A stretch of DNA of 12,781 nt from Actinomycetes bacterium. Lineage in GTDB: Bacteria > Actinomycetota > Acidimicrobiia > Acidimicrobiales > Palsa-688. The stretch lies in assembly GCA_021827225.1 (NCBI GenBank), contig JAKAXG010000050.1, forward strand, positions 1-12,781, read 5' to 3'. The position numbers and the translations under genes are program-made. The notes beneath the pieces were generated by a model. It was not told the origin of the DNA. It worked only from the letters and a program-made list of their open reading frames with translations, and did no database searches. Of the stretch, positions 1-6,501 are shown one piece after another (position 1 is the first letter of the stretch; each line of letters opens with the position of its first letter).

Positions 1-777
1 GTCGAACCCGGCGTCGCGCAGGGCCCGGGCCTTGCGCTCCTCGATGGCCTTGCACCAGATGAAGTCCTCGATGTCGGGGTGGTCGACGTCGAGGATCACC
101 ATCTTGGCCGCCCGGCGGGTCTTGCCCCCGCTTTTGATGGTGCCGGCCGAGGCGTCGGCGCCCCGCATGAAGCTCACCGGACCCGAGGCGGTCCCGCCGC
201 CGCGCAGGCCCTCCCTGGAGGATCGGATCCGGGACAGGTTGACGCCGGCACCGGAGCCGCCCTTGAAGATGATCCCCTCCTCGGAGTACCAGTTCAGGAT
301 CGAGTCCATGGAGTCCTCCACCGAGAGGATGAAGCAGGCGGAGCCCTGCTGGGGGACCCCCTTGACCCCGATGTTGAACCACACCGGCGAGTTGAAGGCC
401 GCCTTCTGGTGGATGATCAGGTACTTGAGCTCGTCACTGAAGGCGTCGGCCTCCTCGTCGTCGACGAAGTAGCCCTCCTTGCGCCCCCACCCGGTGATGG
501 TGTCGACCACCCGGTCTACGACCTGGCGCAGGGACCACTCGCGGGCCGGCTCCCCGAGAGTGCCCCGGAAGTACTTCTGGGCCAGGATGTTGGTGGCGTT
601 GATGCTCCAGGTGGACGGCACCTCGACGCCGAGCTGCTCGAAGGCCACCGCGCCGGTGGCGTAGTGCACGATGCGGGCGTCCCGCCGCTCCCACTCGACG
701 GTGCTGTAGGGATCGTCGCCGGCCTTGGTGAAGTGCCGGGAGATCCCGATGCCCATCCGCTCGGGCGCTATTGCCAT
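1..777 (-). CDS. nrdJ: Vitamin B12-dependent (class II) ribonucleotide reductase, N-terminal part
   Basis: The product reduces ribonucleotides to deoxyribonucleotides using adenosylcobalamin as radical source, so it makes DNA precursors in the cytoplasm without needing oxygen. Only 259 residues are in the window; the gene runs off the left edge, and family members are several times longer. The N-terminus (GISRHFTKAG around 11-20, then VEWERRDA around 27-34) is typical of the large bacterial NrdJ proteins. Also visible are NSPVWFNIG near 129-137, QGSACFI near 144-150 with the expected redox cysteine C148, and FKGGSGAGVNLSRIRSS near 171-187, a substrate/phosphate-binding segment. The ATG at 777 is fixed by a near-perfect Shine-Dalgarno AGGAGGT 7 nt upstream. 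No nrdR gene sits directly upstream, unlike Streptomyces nrdRJ. Family assignment is very secure; the rest of the protein cannot be judged. Confidence 0.96.
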   Translation of the reverse strand, partial: MAIAPERMGIGISRHFTKAGDDPYSTVEWERRDARIVHYATGAVAFEQLGVEVPSTWSINATNILAQKYFRGTLGEPAREWSLRQVVDRVVDTITGWGRKEGYFVDDEEADAFSDELKYLIIHQKAAFNSPVWFNIGVKGVPQQGSACFILSVEDSMDSILNWYSEEGIIFKGGSGAGVNLSRIRSSREGLRGGGTASGPVSFMRGADASAGTIKSGGKTRRAAKMVILDVDHPDIEDFIWCKAIEERKARALRDAGFD

Positions 778-784
778 ACCGGTT

Positions 785-791
785 ACCTCCT
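785..791 (-). promoter_or_regulatory. Ribosome binding site of nrdJ
   Basis: On the minus strand this reads AGGAGGT, followed by 7 nt and the ATG at 777. It is one of the two strongest Shine-Dalgarno sequences in the window and decides the nrdJ start. Confidence 0.85.
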
Positions 792-805
792 GGAGAATGA
801 ACTGA

Positions 806-831
806 CAGAACCACAAGACGTTGTGGTTCTG
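806..831 (-). promoter_or_regulatory. Perfect 11-bp hairpin / palindrome in the nrdJ leader
   Basis: CAGAACCACAA (806-816) and TTGTGGTTCTG (821-831) are perfect reverse complements around a GACG tetraloop. The structure lies between the predicted nrdJ promoter and its ribosome binding site, so it would be in the 5' untranslated RNA. The inner 16 bp, CCACAAGACGTTGTGG, loosely resemble an NrdR box (family pattern near ACACWA-N4-TWGTGT), but the usual second box about 31-32 bp away is not clear. No T-run follows the stem, so it does not look like a terminator. It could be a repressor operator or an RNA stem controlling stability or translation. Confidence 0.55.
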
Positions 832-845
832 ACGCCGTGCGGCCC

Positions 846-864
846 CCGCATCCACAACATGCGG
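846..864. repeat. Inverted repeat near the predicted nrdJ transcription start
   Basis: CCGCAT (846-851) and ATGCGG (859-864) are perfect inverted copies around a 7-nt spacer CCACAAC, which repeats the CCACAA half-site of the stronger palindrome at 811-826. It lies at or just after the predicted transcription start of nrdJ and may be a weaker operator site. Confidence 0.35.
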
Positions 865-869
865 ATCAA

Positions 870-899
870 ATTACAACACCGTAATTCCATCCGTGTCAA
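870..899 (-). promoter_or_regulatory. Predicted sigma-70-type promoter of nrdJ
   Basis: On the minus strand a perfect -35 TTGACA (899-894) is followed by 18 nt and a -10 TGTAAT (875-870), five of six matches to TATAAT. Transcription would start near 863, leaving a leader of about 86 nt before the ATG at 777. AATTAC (869-874) and GTAATT (881-886) form an inverted repeat over the -10 region, a plausible operator position. The predicted leader is too short for a complete cobalamin riboswitch. Confidence 0.6.
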
Positions 900-1042
900 T
901 GCCGGCCTGTCCGGAAAACCGCTGGTCACGGCGCGCTCGCGAAGGTTTGCAGTCGTGGCCCCGGGCAGGCCGGGCCACCGTAGAGGGCGGCTCCTGTGGA
1001 GCGGTAGAGGGCACAACCTGTGTACGGCCGGGGGAAAACACC

Positions 1043-1072
1043 GGCCGGTCCGACCACCGGCCAAAAATTTTT
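1043..1072. repeat. Stem-loop followed by an A5T5 tract
   Basis: GGCCGGT (1043-1049) and ACCGGCC (1056-1062) form a perfect 7-bp stem with a 6-nt loop, followed by AAAAATTTTT (1063-1072). On the plus strand this resembles a weak terminator with five intervening A residues; on the minus strand the stem is followed by GGTGTTTT. In a divergent promoter region it may equally be a protein-binding or bent-DNA site. Confidence 0.35.
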
Positions 1073-1241
1073 CCGGAAAGTGTGTGAGGGCGGGGCGGGA
1101 CGGGTACAGTCAGTCCAGCGCCGCCGAAGCTGCCCCCTCGGCGGCCTCTAACCCTGGCGACGGCCCCCCAGTCCCCGCCCCTTCGACGGGGGGCCGCGCC
1201 GGGGAACACCCGGTAGCAGAACTTCATCGGCGAGCCCGGCG

Positions 1242-1247
1242 TATAAG
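1242..1247 (+). promoter_or_regulatory. -10-like element of glpK, suggesting a leaderless mRNA
   Basis: TATAAG lies so that transcription would begin around 1253-1255, only a few nt before the glpK ATG at 1258. No Shine-Dalgarno is visible between them, consistent with leaderless translation, which is common in Actinobacteria. A good -35 is not obvious, so the call is tentative. Confidence 0.4.
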
Positions 1248-1257
1248 TTGCCCGCCC

Positions 1258-2757
1258 ATGGCTGTGGTGGTGGCGATCGACGCCGGGACGACCGGAGTGC
1301 GGACCATGGCGGTGGACCCCGACGGCGACGTGGTGTCCAGCCGCTACCGGGAGTTCCCCCAGTACTTCCCCCGACCCGGCTGGGTGGAGCACGACCCCGA
1401 GGAGATCTGGGCGACCGTGGTGGCCACCTTCTCCGAGCTGCTCGCCGACCTCGACCAGCCGGTGGCGGCCATCGGCATCACCAACCAGCGAGAAACCGTG
1501 GTGCTGTGGGATCGCAGGGACGGCCGCCCGCTCCACCGGGCGGTGGTGTGGCAGGACCGGCGGACCGCCGGGGTGTGCGAGAAGCTGGCCGCCGACGGCC
1601 ACCTCGACCTGGTCCGGGGACGCACCGGGCTGGTGCTCGACCCGTACTTCTCGGCCACCAAGCTGGGTTGGCTGTTCGGGCCGGGGGGCGTGCGGCCTTC
1701 CGCCGACACCGCCTTCGGGACGGTCGACAGCTGGATCCTCTGGCGCCTGACCGGCGGGCGGGCGCACGTGACCGACACCACCAACGCCTCCCGGACCCTG
1801 CTGTTCGACATCGGCCGGTTGCGCTGGGACGCCGAGTTGGCCGACCTGTTCGGGGTGCCGTTGAGCGTCCTGCCCGAGGTGGGGCCGTCCTCCGGCCGCC
1901 TGGGCGTCACCGCCGCCGGGGTGGTGCCCGGCCTGCCGGAGGGAGTGGCGATCAGCGGTGTGGCCGGCGACCAGCAGGCGGCGCTGTTCGGCCAGGCCTG
2001 CTTCTCCCCCGGCATGACCAAGAACACCTACGGGACGGGCAGCTTCGTGCTCATGAACCTGGGGGACCACCTCCCCCGGCCGGTGGACGGCCTGCTGTCG
2101 ACCGTGGCCTGGTCCCTCGGCGGGGCGGACAGCGCCAACACCGCGTACGCCCTGGAAGGCGCCATCTTCGTGACCGGGGCGGCGGTGCAGTGGCTGCGCG
2201 ACGGTCTGGGGTTGATCGCGACCGCCCCCGAGATCGGCCCGCTGGCGGCGAGCGTTTCCGACACCGGCGGATGCTTCTTCGTGCCGGCGCTCACCGGGCT
2301 CGGCAGCCCGTGGTGGGACCCCCACGCCCGCGGCACGGTGGTGGGTCTGACCAGGGGGGTGGGCCGGGCGCAGGTGGCCCGGGCGGCGGTGGAGGCCATG
2401 GCCTTCCAGACCGCCGACGTGGTCCGTTCCATGACGGCGGCGTCGGGTCGGGACCTGGCCGAGTTACGGGTCGACGGCGGGGCGTCGGCCATGGATCTGC
2501 TGCTGCAGATCCAGGCCGACCTGCTGGGGGTGCCGGTGAGACGCACCGCCAACCGCGAGACCACCGCCGTGGGCGCGGCCTTCCTCGCCGGGCTGGCCGA
2601 GGGGGTGTGGGGCTCGCAGGCGGACATCTCTGCGGTGTGGAAGGGCGACGCCGCGGTGGAACCGGCCGGCGACGGACCCGCCATCCGGGCCGCCTACGAC
2701 GGCTGGCACCGGGCGGTGCAGCGCTCCTTGCGCTGGGACCCGCCGGCGGGCGGCTAG
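1258..2757 (+). CDS. glpK: Glycerol kinase
   Basis: This enzyme phosphorylates glycerol with ATP to sn-glycerol 3-phosphate in the cytoplasm, feeding glycolysis and phospholipid synthesis. At 499 residues it matches the usual family length of about 500. The FGGY-kinase fold is clear: the phosphate-binding AIDAGTTGVR near 6-15, ITNQRET near 74-80 with R78 and E79, W99 in VWQD, DPYFSATK near 129-136 (Y130), and GVAGDQQAALFGQ near 234-246 with the catalytic aspartate D238. KNTYGTGSF near 255-263 and VDGGASAMDLLLQIQAD in the C-terminal ATPase domain complete it. It is the only plus-strand gene here and has no glpF or glpD neighbour in the window. Its TAG stop overlaps the stop of the convergent ACT-domain gene within one CTAG. 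The ATG is preceded by no clear ribosome binding site, which suggests a leaderless transcript. Confidence 0.96.
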   Translation: MAVVVAIDAGTTGVRTMAVDPDGDVVSSRYREFPQYFPRPGWVEHDPEEIWATVVATFSELLADLDQPVAAIGITNQRETVVLWDRRDGRPLHRAVVWQDRRTAGVCEKLAADGHLDLVRGRTGLVLDPYFSATKLGWLFGPGGVRPSADTAFGTVDSWILWRLTGGRAHVTDTTNASRTLLFDIGRLRWDAELADLFGVPLSVLPEVGPSSGRLGVTAAGVVPGLPEGVAISGVAGDQQAALFGQACFSPGMTKNTYGTGSFVLMNLGDHLPRPVDGLLSTVAWSLGGADSANTAYALEGAIFVTGAAVQWLRDGLGLIATAPEIGPLAASVSDTGGCFFVPALTGLGSPWWDPHARGTVVGLTRGVGRAQVARAAVEAMAFQTADVVRSMTAASGRDLAELRVDGGASAMDLLLQIQADLLGVPVRRTANRETTAVGAAFLAGLAEGVWGSQADISAVWKGDAAVEPAGDGPAIRAAYDGWHRAVQRSLRWDPPAGG

Positions 2758-3434
2758 AGCGCCGAGCTGGGGTGGGCCAGCCGCCCGCTGCGGGCGCTCA
2801 GCTCCACCCAGCGGGCGTCGACGATGCGGGCCAGGGCGGTCAGCTGCCGCCGCTCCCGGATCCGGAAGGGCCGGCCCTGGCGGCCCAGGATGAGCACCAG
2901 GCCGGCCGCGTCCAGATCGGCCCAGGCCACGTCGTCGGGGGCGGCCTCGCCGGGGCGGGGGGCGGCCGCCGCCCGGCTCCCGGCCATGAACGCCCGCAGC
3001 CACGGCCCGGGTGGGACGGGCCCCACGGCCACGTTGGGGTCGATCGCGTCCAGTTCCATCACGGTGGCCCAGTCGCTCTGGAAGTCCCGCAGGCTGCTGC
3101 GGACCAGGCTGGCCAGGAGCGGCTGCACCCCGTGCTGGGTGACCAGGGTGACCGCCGTTTCCAGGGCGTCGAGGCGGGGATCGGCGATGGCGTCGCCGGC
3201 CCGGCGGACGTCTTCCACGGCCACCCCGTCGACCTGGTTGATCTCCGAGACCAGCAGGTCGACGAGCGTCTCGGAGGGCAGGTTGACCACCAGTTCGTCT
3301 ATGGCCCGGCCGCCGCCGCGTTCGAGGATGTCGATGCCGACCAGGTCGCCGCGCACGGCACCGATGCGGCTGGCGACCGCTCCGAGAGCACCGGGGCGGT
3401 CCGGGACCCATACCCGGACGGTGTAGAAGGGCAC
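2754..3434 (-). CDS. ACT-domain protein with GAF-like C-terminal region
   Basis: A 226-residue cytoplasmic protein with an N-terminal ACT domain (about 3-77: YTVRVWVPDRPGALGAVASR, then GDLVGIDILER and AIDELVVNLP). Such domains usually bind amino acids or other small ligands. The rest (about 85-212) has the feel of a degenerate GAF-like sensor domain, with ADLDAAGLVLILGRQGRPF and RERRQLTALARIVDARW. The arrangement resembles the mycobacterial ACT protein next to gatC (Rv3013, from memory), whose function is not established to my knowledge. The start is GTG at 3434, chosen because MPFYTVRV begins the domain; no strong Shine-Dalgarno is seen. It is last in the minus-strand run and ends in a stop shared with glpK. 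A triple TAACAGG array lies upstream and may control it. The ligand is unknown; there is no catalytic domain. Confidence 0.8.
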   Translation of the reverse strand: MPFYTVRVWVPDRPGALGAVASRIGAVRGDLVGIDILERGGGRAIDELVVNLPSETLVDLLVSEINQVDGVAVEDVRRAGDAIADPRLDALETAVTLVTQHGVQPLLASLVRSSLRDFQSDWATVMELDAIDPNVAVGPVPPGPWLRAFMAGSRAAAAPRPGEAAPDDVAWADLDAAGLVLILGRQGRPFRIRERRQLTALARIVDARWVELSARSGRLAHPSSAL

Positions 3435-3444
3435 CGGGCCAAGC

Positions 3445-3493
3445 TAACAGGCGTGTGTGAACCGCCTGTTACCGGAAGGGGCACGCCCTGTTA
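3445..3493. promoter_or_regulatory. Operator-like array of three TAACAGG elements
   Basis: TAACAGGCG (3445-3453) and CGCCTGTTA (3463-3471) form a perfect 9-bp inverted repeat with a 9-nt spacer, and a third CCTGTTA (3487-3493) repeats the half-site exactly 22 bp after the second, about two helical turns. It lies in the 105-nt gap between the acyltransferase stop and the ACT-gene start. No T-run follows on either strand, so a terminator is less likely than a binding site for a regulator of the ACT gene. Confidence 0.5.
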
Positions 3494-3539
3494 CACGGGC
3501 CCCCGCCGTTAGCCGGACGCGCCGGCGTCGCCGGTCCGG

Positions 3540-4310
3540 TCAGGCCCCGGTGCCGCTGGTCTCCAGGGCGGGCCCGGCCGGTTCGGGGCCGGTGGTGGTG
3601 GCGGGGCCGTCCAGCGGGTTGGGATCGGCCTCCGACCCGGGGGCGGACAGCCTGCCCCGGTCGCGCTTGGCGTAGGTGGGCACCCGCTGCTGGCCCGACA
3701 GGGCGGCGATGGCCTCCATGATGCTGTCGGTGCAGGCCCGCAGGCTGTCGGCGGTCAGGGGGCCGTCGCCCGGGTCGGGGGCCGGCACATGGATGGGCTC
3801 GCCCATCCTGACCCGCACCCGCTTGAACAGCCGGGGGAACTTGGCCCCTATGGGCTGCACCTCGGCGGTGCCGAACTGGGCCACGGGCACCACCGCCGCC
3901 CCGCACTGCATGGCCAGGCGGGCCACCCCGGTGTGGCCCTTGTACAGGCGGCCGTCCGGCGAGCGGGTGCCCTCCGGGTAGATCCCGAGGACCCCGCCCG
4001 AGGTCAGCACCTCCCGCGCCGCGGCGAGGGCCCGCTCCGACGCCGATCCCCCGTCCCGCTTCAGGGGGATCATGCCCACGGCCCTGAAGAACCAGGCGGT
4101 CCGCCGGTTCTCGAAGTACTCGGCCTTGGCTACGAAGGTCACCCGGCGCCTGACGCAGAGCGGCAGGAAGATGCTGTCGATGAACGACTGATGGTTGCTG
4201 GCCAGGATCACAGGGCCCGACCTGGGCACGTTCTTCCGGCCTTCCACCCTGACCCGGTACACGACCAGCAGGACGGGAGTCAGAATCACCTTCAGCACCC
4301 AGTAGGCCAT
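3540..4310 (-). CDS. PlsC-family 1-acylglycerol-3-phosphate O-acyltransferase
   Basis: This membrane-associated enzyme would transfer a fatty acyl group to lysophosphatidate or a related lysolipid in phospholipid synthesis. The 256-residue protein has a hydrophobic N-terminus (about 4-20, possible membrane anchor) followed by the PlsC domain: the catalytic NHQSFID motif with H40 and D45, and the substrate-binding YPEGTRS at 111-117. The last 45 or so residues are Pro/Ala/Gly/Thr-rich and probably disordered. The ATG lies 4 nt after the aminotransferase TGA, with GGGGTGA overlapping that stop as its ribosome binding site, so the two are translationally coupled. A PlsC-like gene (Rv2182c) sits near SRPBCC and PimB' genes in mycobacteria, which hints at a role near phosphatidylinositol mannosides. 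The exact acceptor cannot be read from the sequence. Confidence 0.88.
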   Translation of the reverse strand: MAYWVLKVILTPVLLVVYRVRVEGRKNVPRSGPVILASNHQSFIDSIFLPLCVRRRVTFVAKAEYFENRRTAWFFRAVGMIPLKRDGGSASERALAAAREVLTSGGVLGIYPEGTRSPDGRLYKGHTGVARLAMQCGAAVVPVAQFGTAEVQPIGAKFPRLFKRVRVRMGEPIHVPAPDPGDGPLTADSLRACTDSIMEAIAALSGQQRVPTYAKRDRGRLSAPGSEADPNPLDGPATTTGPEPAGPALETSGTGA

Positions 4311-4314
4311 GCTT

Positions 4315-5490
4315 TCACCCCAACTTGGTCAACGCCCTCCGCAGGTTGCGAACGGCCTGGTGGATCCGCTGCTCGTTCTCTATAAGGGCGAAGCGTACAA
4401 ATCCCTCCCCACCCTTGCCGAAGCCTACACCCGGTGAGGTGGCCACCTCAGCCTCCGTGACCAGGAACTTCGCGAACTCCAGCGAGCCCATCTCCTTGTA
4501 CGGCTCGGGGATCGGCGCCCAGACGAACATGGTCCCGCGGGGAGCCTCGATCGGCCAGCCGATCCGGTTGAGACCGTCGCAGAGGGCGTTGCGCCGGGAG
4601 TGGTAGATCCCGTTGACCTCCTTCGGGTACTCCGACGCCTCGTTGAGGGCGATGATGGAGGCGATCTGGATGGGCTGGAAGGTCCCGTAGTCGAGGTAGC
4701 TCTTCAGCTTGGTCAGGGCGGCGACGATCTCGGGGTTGCCGACCATGAACGCCACCCGCCACCCGGCCATGGAGAAGCTCTTGGTCATGGTGTAGAACTC
4801 GACGGCCACGTCCTTGGCTCCCGGCACCTGCAGCACCGAGGGAGGCTGGAACCCGTCGAAGGCGGTGTCGGAGTAGGCGAAGTCGTGCACCAGGATGACG
4901 TCGTGGTCCCGGGCGAAGGTGACCAGACGCTCCATCCACGACAGGTCCACGCACTCGGTGGTCGGGTTGTGAGGGAACGAGAAGACGATGACCCGGGGGC
5001 GGGGCCAGGTGGACTCCCAGCTGTCCATCAGGTTGGCGAAGAAGTCCTGGTTGGGGCCGAGCTGGACCTGCTGGACGTCGGCCCCGGCGAAGAGCGGCGC
5101 GTAGATGTGGATGGGGTAGCTGGGGGTGGGTACCAGGGCGGTGTCGCCCGGGCCGACCAGGGTCCACATCAGGTGGGACAACCCTTCCTTGGCGCCGATG
5201 GTGGTCACCACCTCGGTGTTCGGGTCGAGCTCCACTCCGAACCGGCGCAGGTAGAGGTCGGACACGGCCCTGCGCAACTTGGGGATGCCCCGGGAGGCGG
5301 AGTACCGGTGGTTGCGGGGGTTGCGGGCCGCTTCGGCCAGTTTCTCCACCGCTACATCGGGGCTCGGGATGTCGGGGTTCCCGAAGCCCATGTCGATCAC
5401 GTCGCGACCGGCCCGGCGGGCCTCGTCCCGAAGTTCGTTGATGATGGCGAAGACGTAGGGCGGCAGCCCGTTGATACGGCGAAACTCCAC
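4315..5490 (-). CDS. alaC: Alanine (glutamate-pyruvate) aminotransferase, AlaC-like, class I/II PLP fold
   Basis: A PLP-dependent aminotransferase of 391 residues, closely resembling E. coli AlaC (YfdZ), which makes alanine from pyruvate and glutamate. The AlaC-type signatures are present: LPPYVFAIINELRDEARRAG near 9-28, YSASRGIPKLR near 63-73, GAKEGLSHLMW near 99-109, PTPSYPIHIY near 121-130, and FPHNPTTECV near 172-181 with N175. D203 and Y206 lie in VHDFAYSD. The Schiff-base lysine is K237 in TMTKSFSMAGWR, and R366 in FVRFALIE should bind the substrate carboxylate. The start is GTG at 5490, judged from alignment of MEFRRINGLPPY with the family; no clear Shine-Dalgarno precedes it. It is coupled to the downstream acyltransferase. 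Alanine specificity rests on remembered family similarity; a related acceptor is possible. Confidence 0.9.
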   Translation of the reverse strand: MEFRRINGLPPYVFAIINELRDEARRAGRDVIDMGFGNPDIPSPDVAVEKLAEAARNPRNHRYSASRGIPKLRRAVSDLYLRRFGVELDPNTEVVTTIGAKEGLSHLMWTLVGPGDTALVPTPSYPIHIYAPLFAGADVQQVQLGPNQDFFANLMDSWESTWPRPRVIVFSFPHNPTTECVDLSWMERLVTFARDHDVILVHDFAYSDTAFDGFQPPSVLQVPGAKDVAVEFYTMTKSFSMAGWRVAFMVGNPEIVAALTKLKSYLDYGTFQPIQIASIIALNEASEYPKEVNGIYHSRRNALCDGLNRIGWPIEAPRGTMFVWAPIPEPYKEMGSLEFAKFLVTEAEVATSPGVGFGKGGEGFVRFALIENEQRIHQAVRNLRRALTKLG

Positions 5491-5541
5491 GCCGAGAGGT
5501 TACCGGCCGCCCGGGGGGGCCAAGGAGGCGGTTTCCGCCGG

Positions 5542-6501
5542 TCAGGTCGCGGCGGCCAGCAGGCCGGCTCCCACCGCGCCCGCCTCGGGTCCCAGCTGGG
5601 CGGCGACGATGCCGACGGGCGGCCGCAGCGTGGCCGCCTCGACCAGCTCGTGGAAGGCCCGGCGGGTCGGCTCCAGGAGCACCTCGGCGGCCTGGACCAG
5701 CCCGCCGCCCAGGACGATCACGTCCGGGTCGAACAGGTTGGTGAGGTTGGCCAGGCCCAGCGCCACCCACCAGCCGAAGCGGTTCATGATCTCCAGCGCC
5801 GCCGGCTCCCCGGACCGGGCGGCGGCGGTCACGTGCTCCCCCTTGACCGCCTCCGGGTCGCCGCCGGCCATGTCGACCAGCTCCGGGGCGCCGCCCGCCA
5901 CCGCCAGCTCCCGGGCCAGCCGGCCCAGACCGGAGCCGGACGCGAAACGCTCCCAGCATCCCCTCTTACCGCACGGGCACTGCGGTCCGGTGGGGTCGAC
6001 GATCATGTGCCCGAACTCGCCGGCGAAGCGGTGGGCGCCCTCGACGAGGCGGCCCCCGCAGACGATCCCGCCGCCGATACCCGTGCCGAGGGTGACCATC
6101 AGCATGTCGGCGTATCCCCTGCCCGCGCCCCTCTCGTGCTCGGCCCAGCACGCCGCGGTGCCGTCGTTGCCGACCCAGAACCGGCAGTCCGGTTCGGCCG
6201 CTTGCAGGGCCGCCCCCAGCCCGGTGCCGGCCGCCCCGGGGAGGTTGGGGGCGAACACCAGGGTGCCGGTCGCGTCGACCAGCCCGGGTACGCCCACCCC
6301 GAGGGAGGCGGGGCGGCCTCCGGCCAGCCGCCGGGCGGCGGCGACCACCTCCTCGACCAGTTCGGGCCCGGTGCGGGGGCTGGCGGCCAGCCCGTCGGTC
6401 ACGACCGCGCCGTCCGGTTCCAGCCGCACCGCCAGGAGCTTGGTGCCGCCGATGTCGACCCCGACCGCCGGGCCCGGACGGCCCGTCCCCGCGCCGGTCA
6501 T
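5542..6501 (-). CDS. ROK-family sugar kinase, probable glucokinase
   Basis: This cytoplasmic kinase would phosphorylate glucose or a related sugar with ATP. The 319-residue protein shows the ATP phosphate loop VDIGGTK (15-21), a GVGVPGLVD segment near 68-76, NDGTAA near 112-117 with the likely catalytic D113, LGTGIGGGIV near 138-147, and EFGHM near 162-166. The ROK zinc signature CPCGKRGCWE is at 175-184, with H165 plus C175, C177 and C182 as ligands. There is no N-terminal helix-turn-helix, so it is an enzyme rather than a ROK repressor. The ATG at 6501 directly abuts the TGA of the upstream dehydrogenase with no intervening base, a sign of translational coupling. Glucose is the most likely substrate, but NDG rather than the common NDA leaves some room for another sugar. 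Confidence 0.88.
   Translation of the reverse strand: MTGAGTGRPGPAVGVDIGGTKLLAVRLEPDGAVVTDGLAASPRTGPELVEEVVAAARRLAGGRPASLGVGVPGLVDATGTLVFAPNLPGAAGTGLGAALQAAEPDCRFWVGNDGTAACWAEHERGAGRGYADMLMVTLGTGIGGGIVCGGRLVEGAHRFAGEFGHMIVDPTGPQCPCGKRGCWERFASGSGLGRLARELAVAGGAPELVDMAGGDPEAVKGEHVTAAARSGEPAALEIMNRFGWWVALGLANLTNLFDPDVIVLGGGLVQAAEVLLEPTRRAFHELVEAATLRPPVGIVAAQLGPEAGAVGAGLLAAAT

Larger units (their letters stand above)
778..1257. other. Divergent intergenic control region between nrdJ and glpK
   Basis: This 480-nt stretch has no credible gene; open frames crossing it are accidental in GC-rich DNA. The left half holds the nrdJ leader and promoter with their palindromes. The middle holds a 9-bp direct repeat GTAGAGGGC (980-988 and 1004-1012, 24 bp apart) with a small hairpin GCTCC-TGT-GGAGC between them, then a hairpin plus A5T5 tract (1043-1072) overlapping a perfect palindrome TTTCCGGAAA (1070-1079). 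From 1080 to about 1240 I see nothing recognisable. Just before glpK lies a TATAAG -10-like hexamer. Confidence 0.6.

Noticed and set aside
811..867. Tandem pair of NrdR boxes
   Set aside because: One 16-bp palindrome is present, but a second box at the usual 31-32 bp spacing is missing; the CCACAACATGCGGATC candidate at 852-867 is not palindromic. Kept only as a possible lone site.
778..900. Cobalamin riboswitch upstream of nrdJ
   Set aside because: The predicted leader is about 86 nt with one hairpin. I cannot find a B12-box-like element or the multi-helix layout.
79..2757. 892-codon open frame on the plus strand running from inside nrdJ through to glpK
   Set aside because: Only the part from 1258 is glycerol kinase. 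Upstream, the frame is antisense to nrdJ and crosses the control region, with composition of translated GC-rich noise and no domain.
1248..3512. 754-codon plus-strand frame across glpK and the ACT gene
   Set aside because: It is glpK read in another frame: arginine/glycine/proline-rich noise with no motif, and it runs antisense to the ACT gene.
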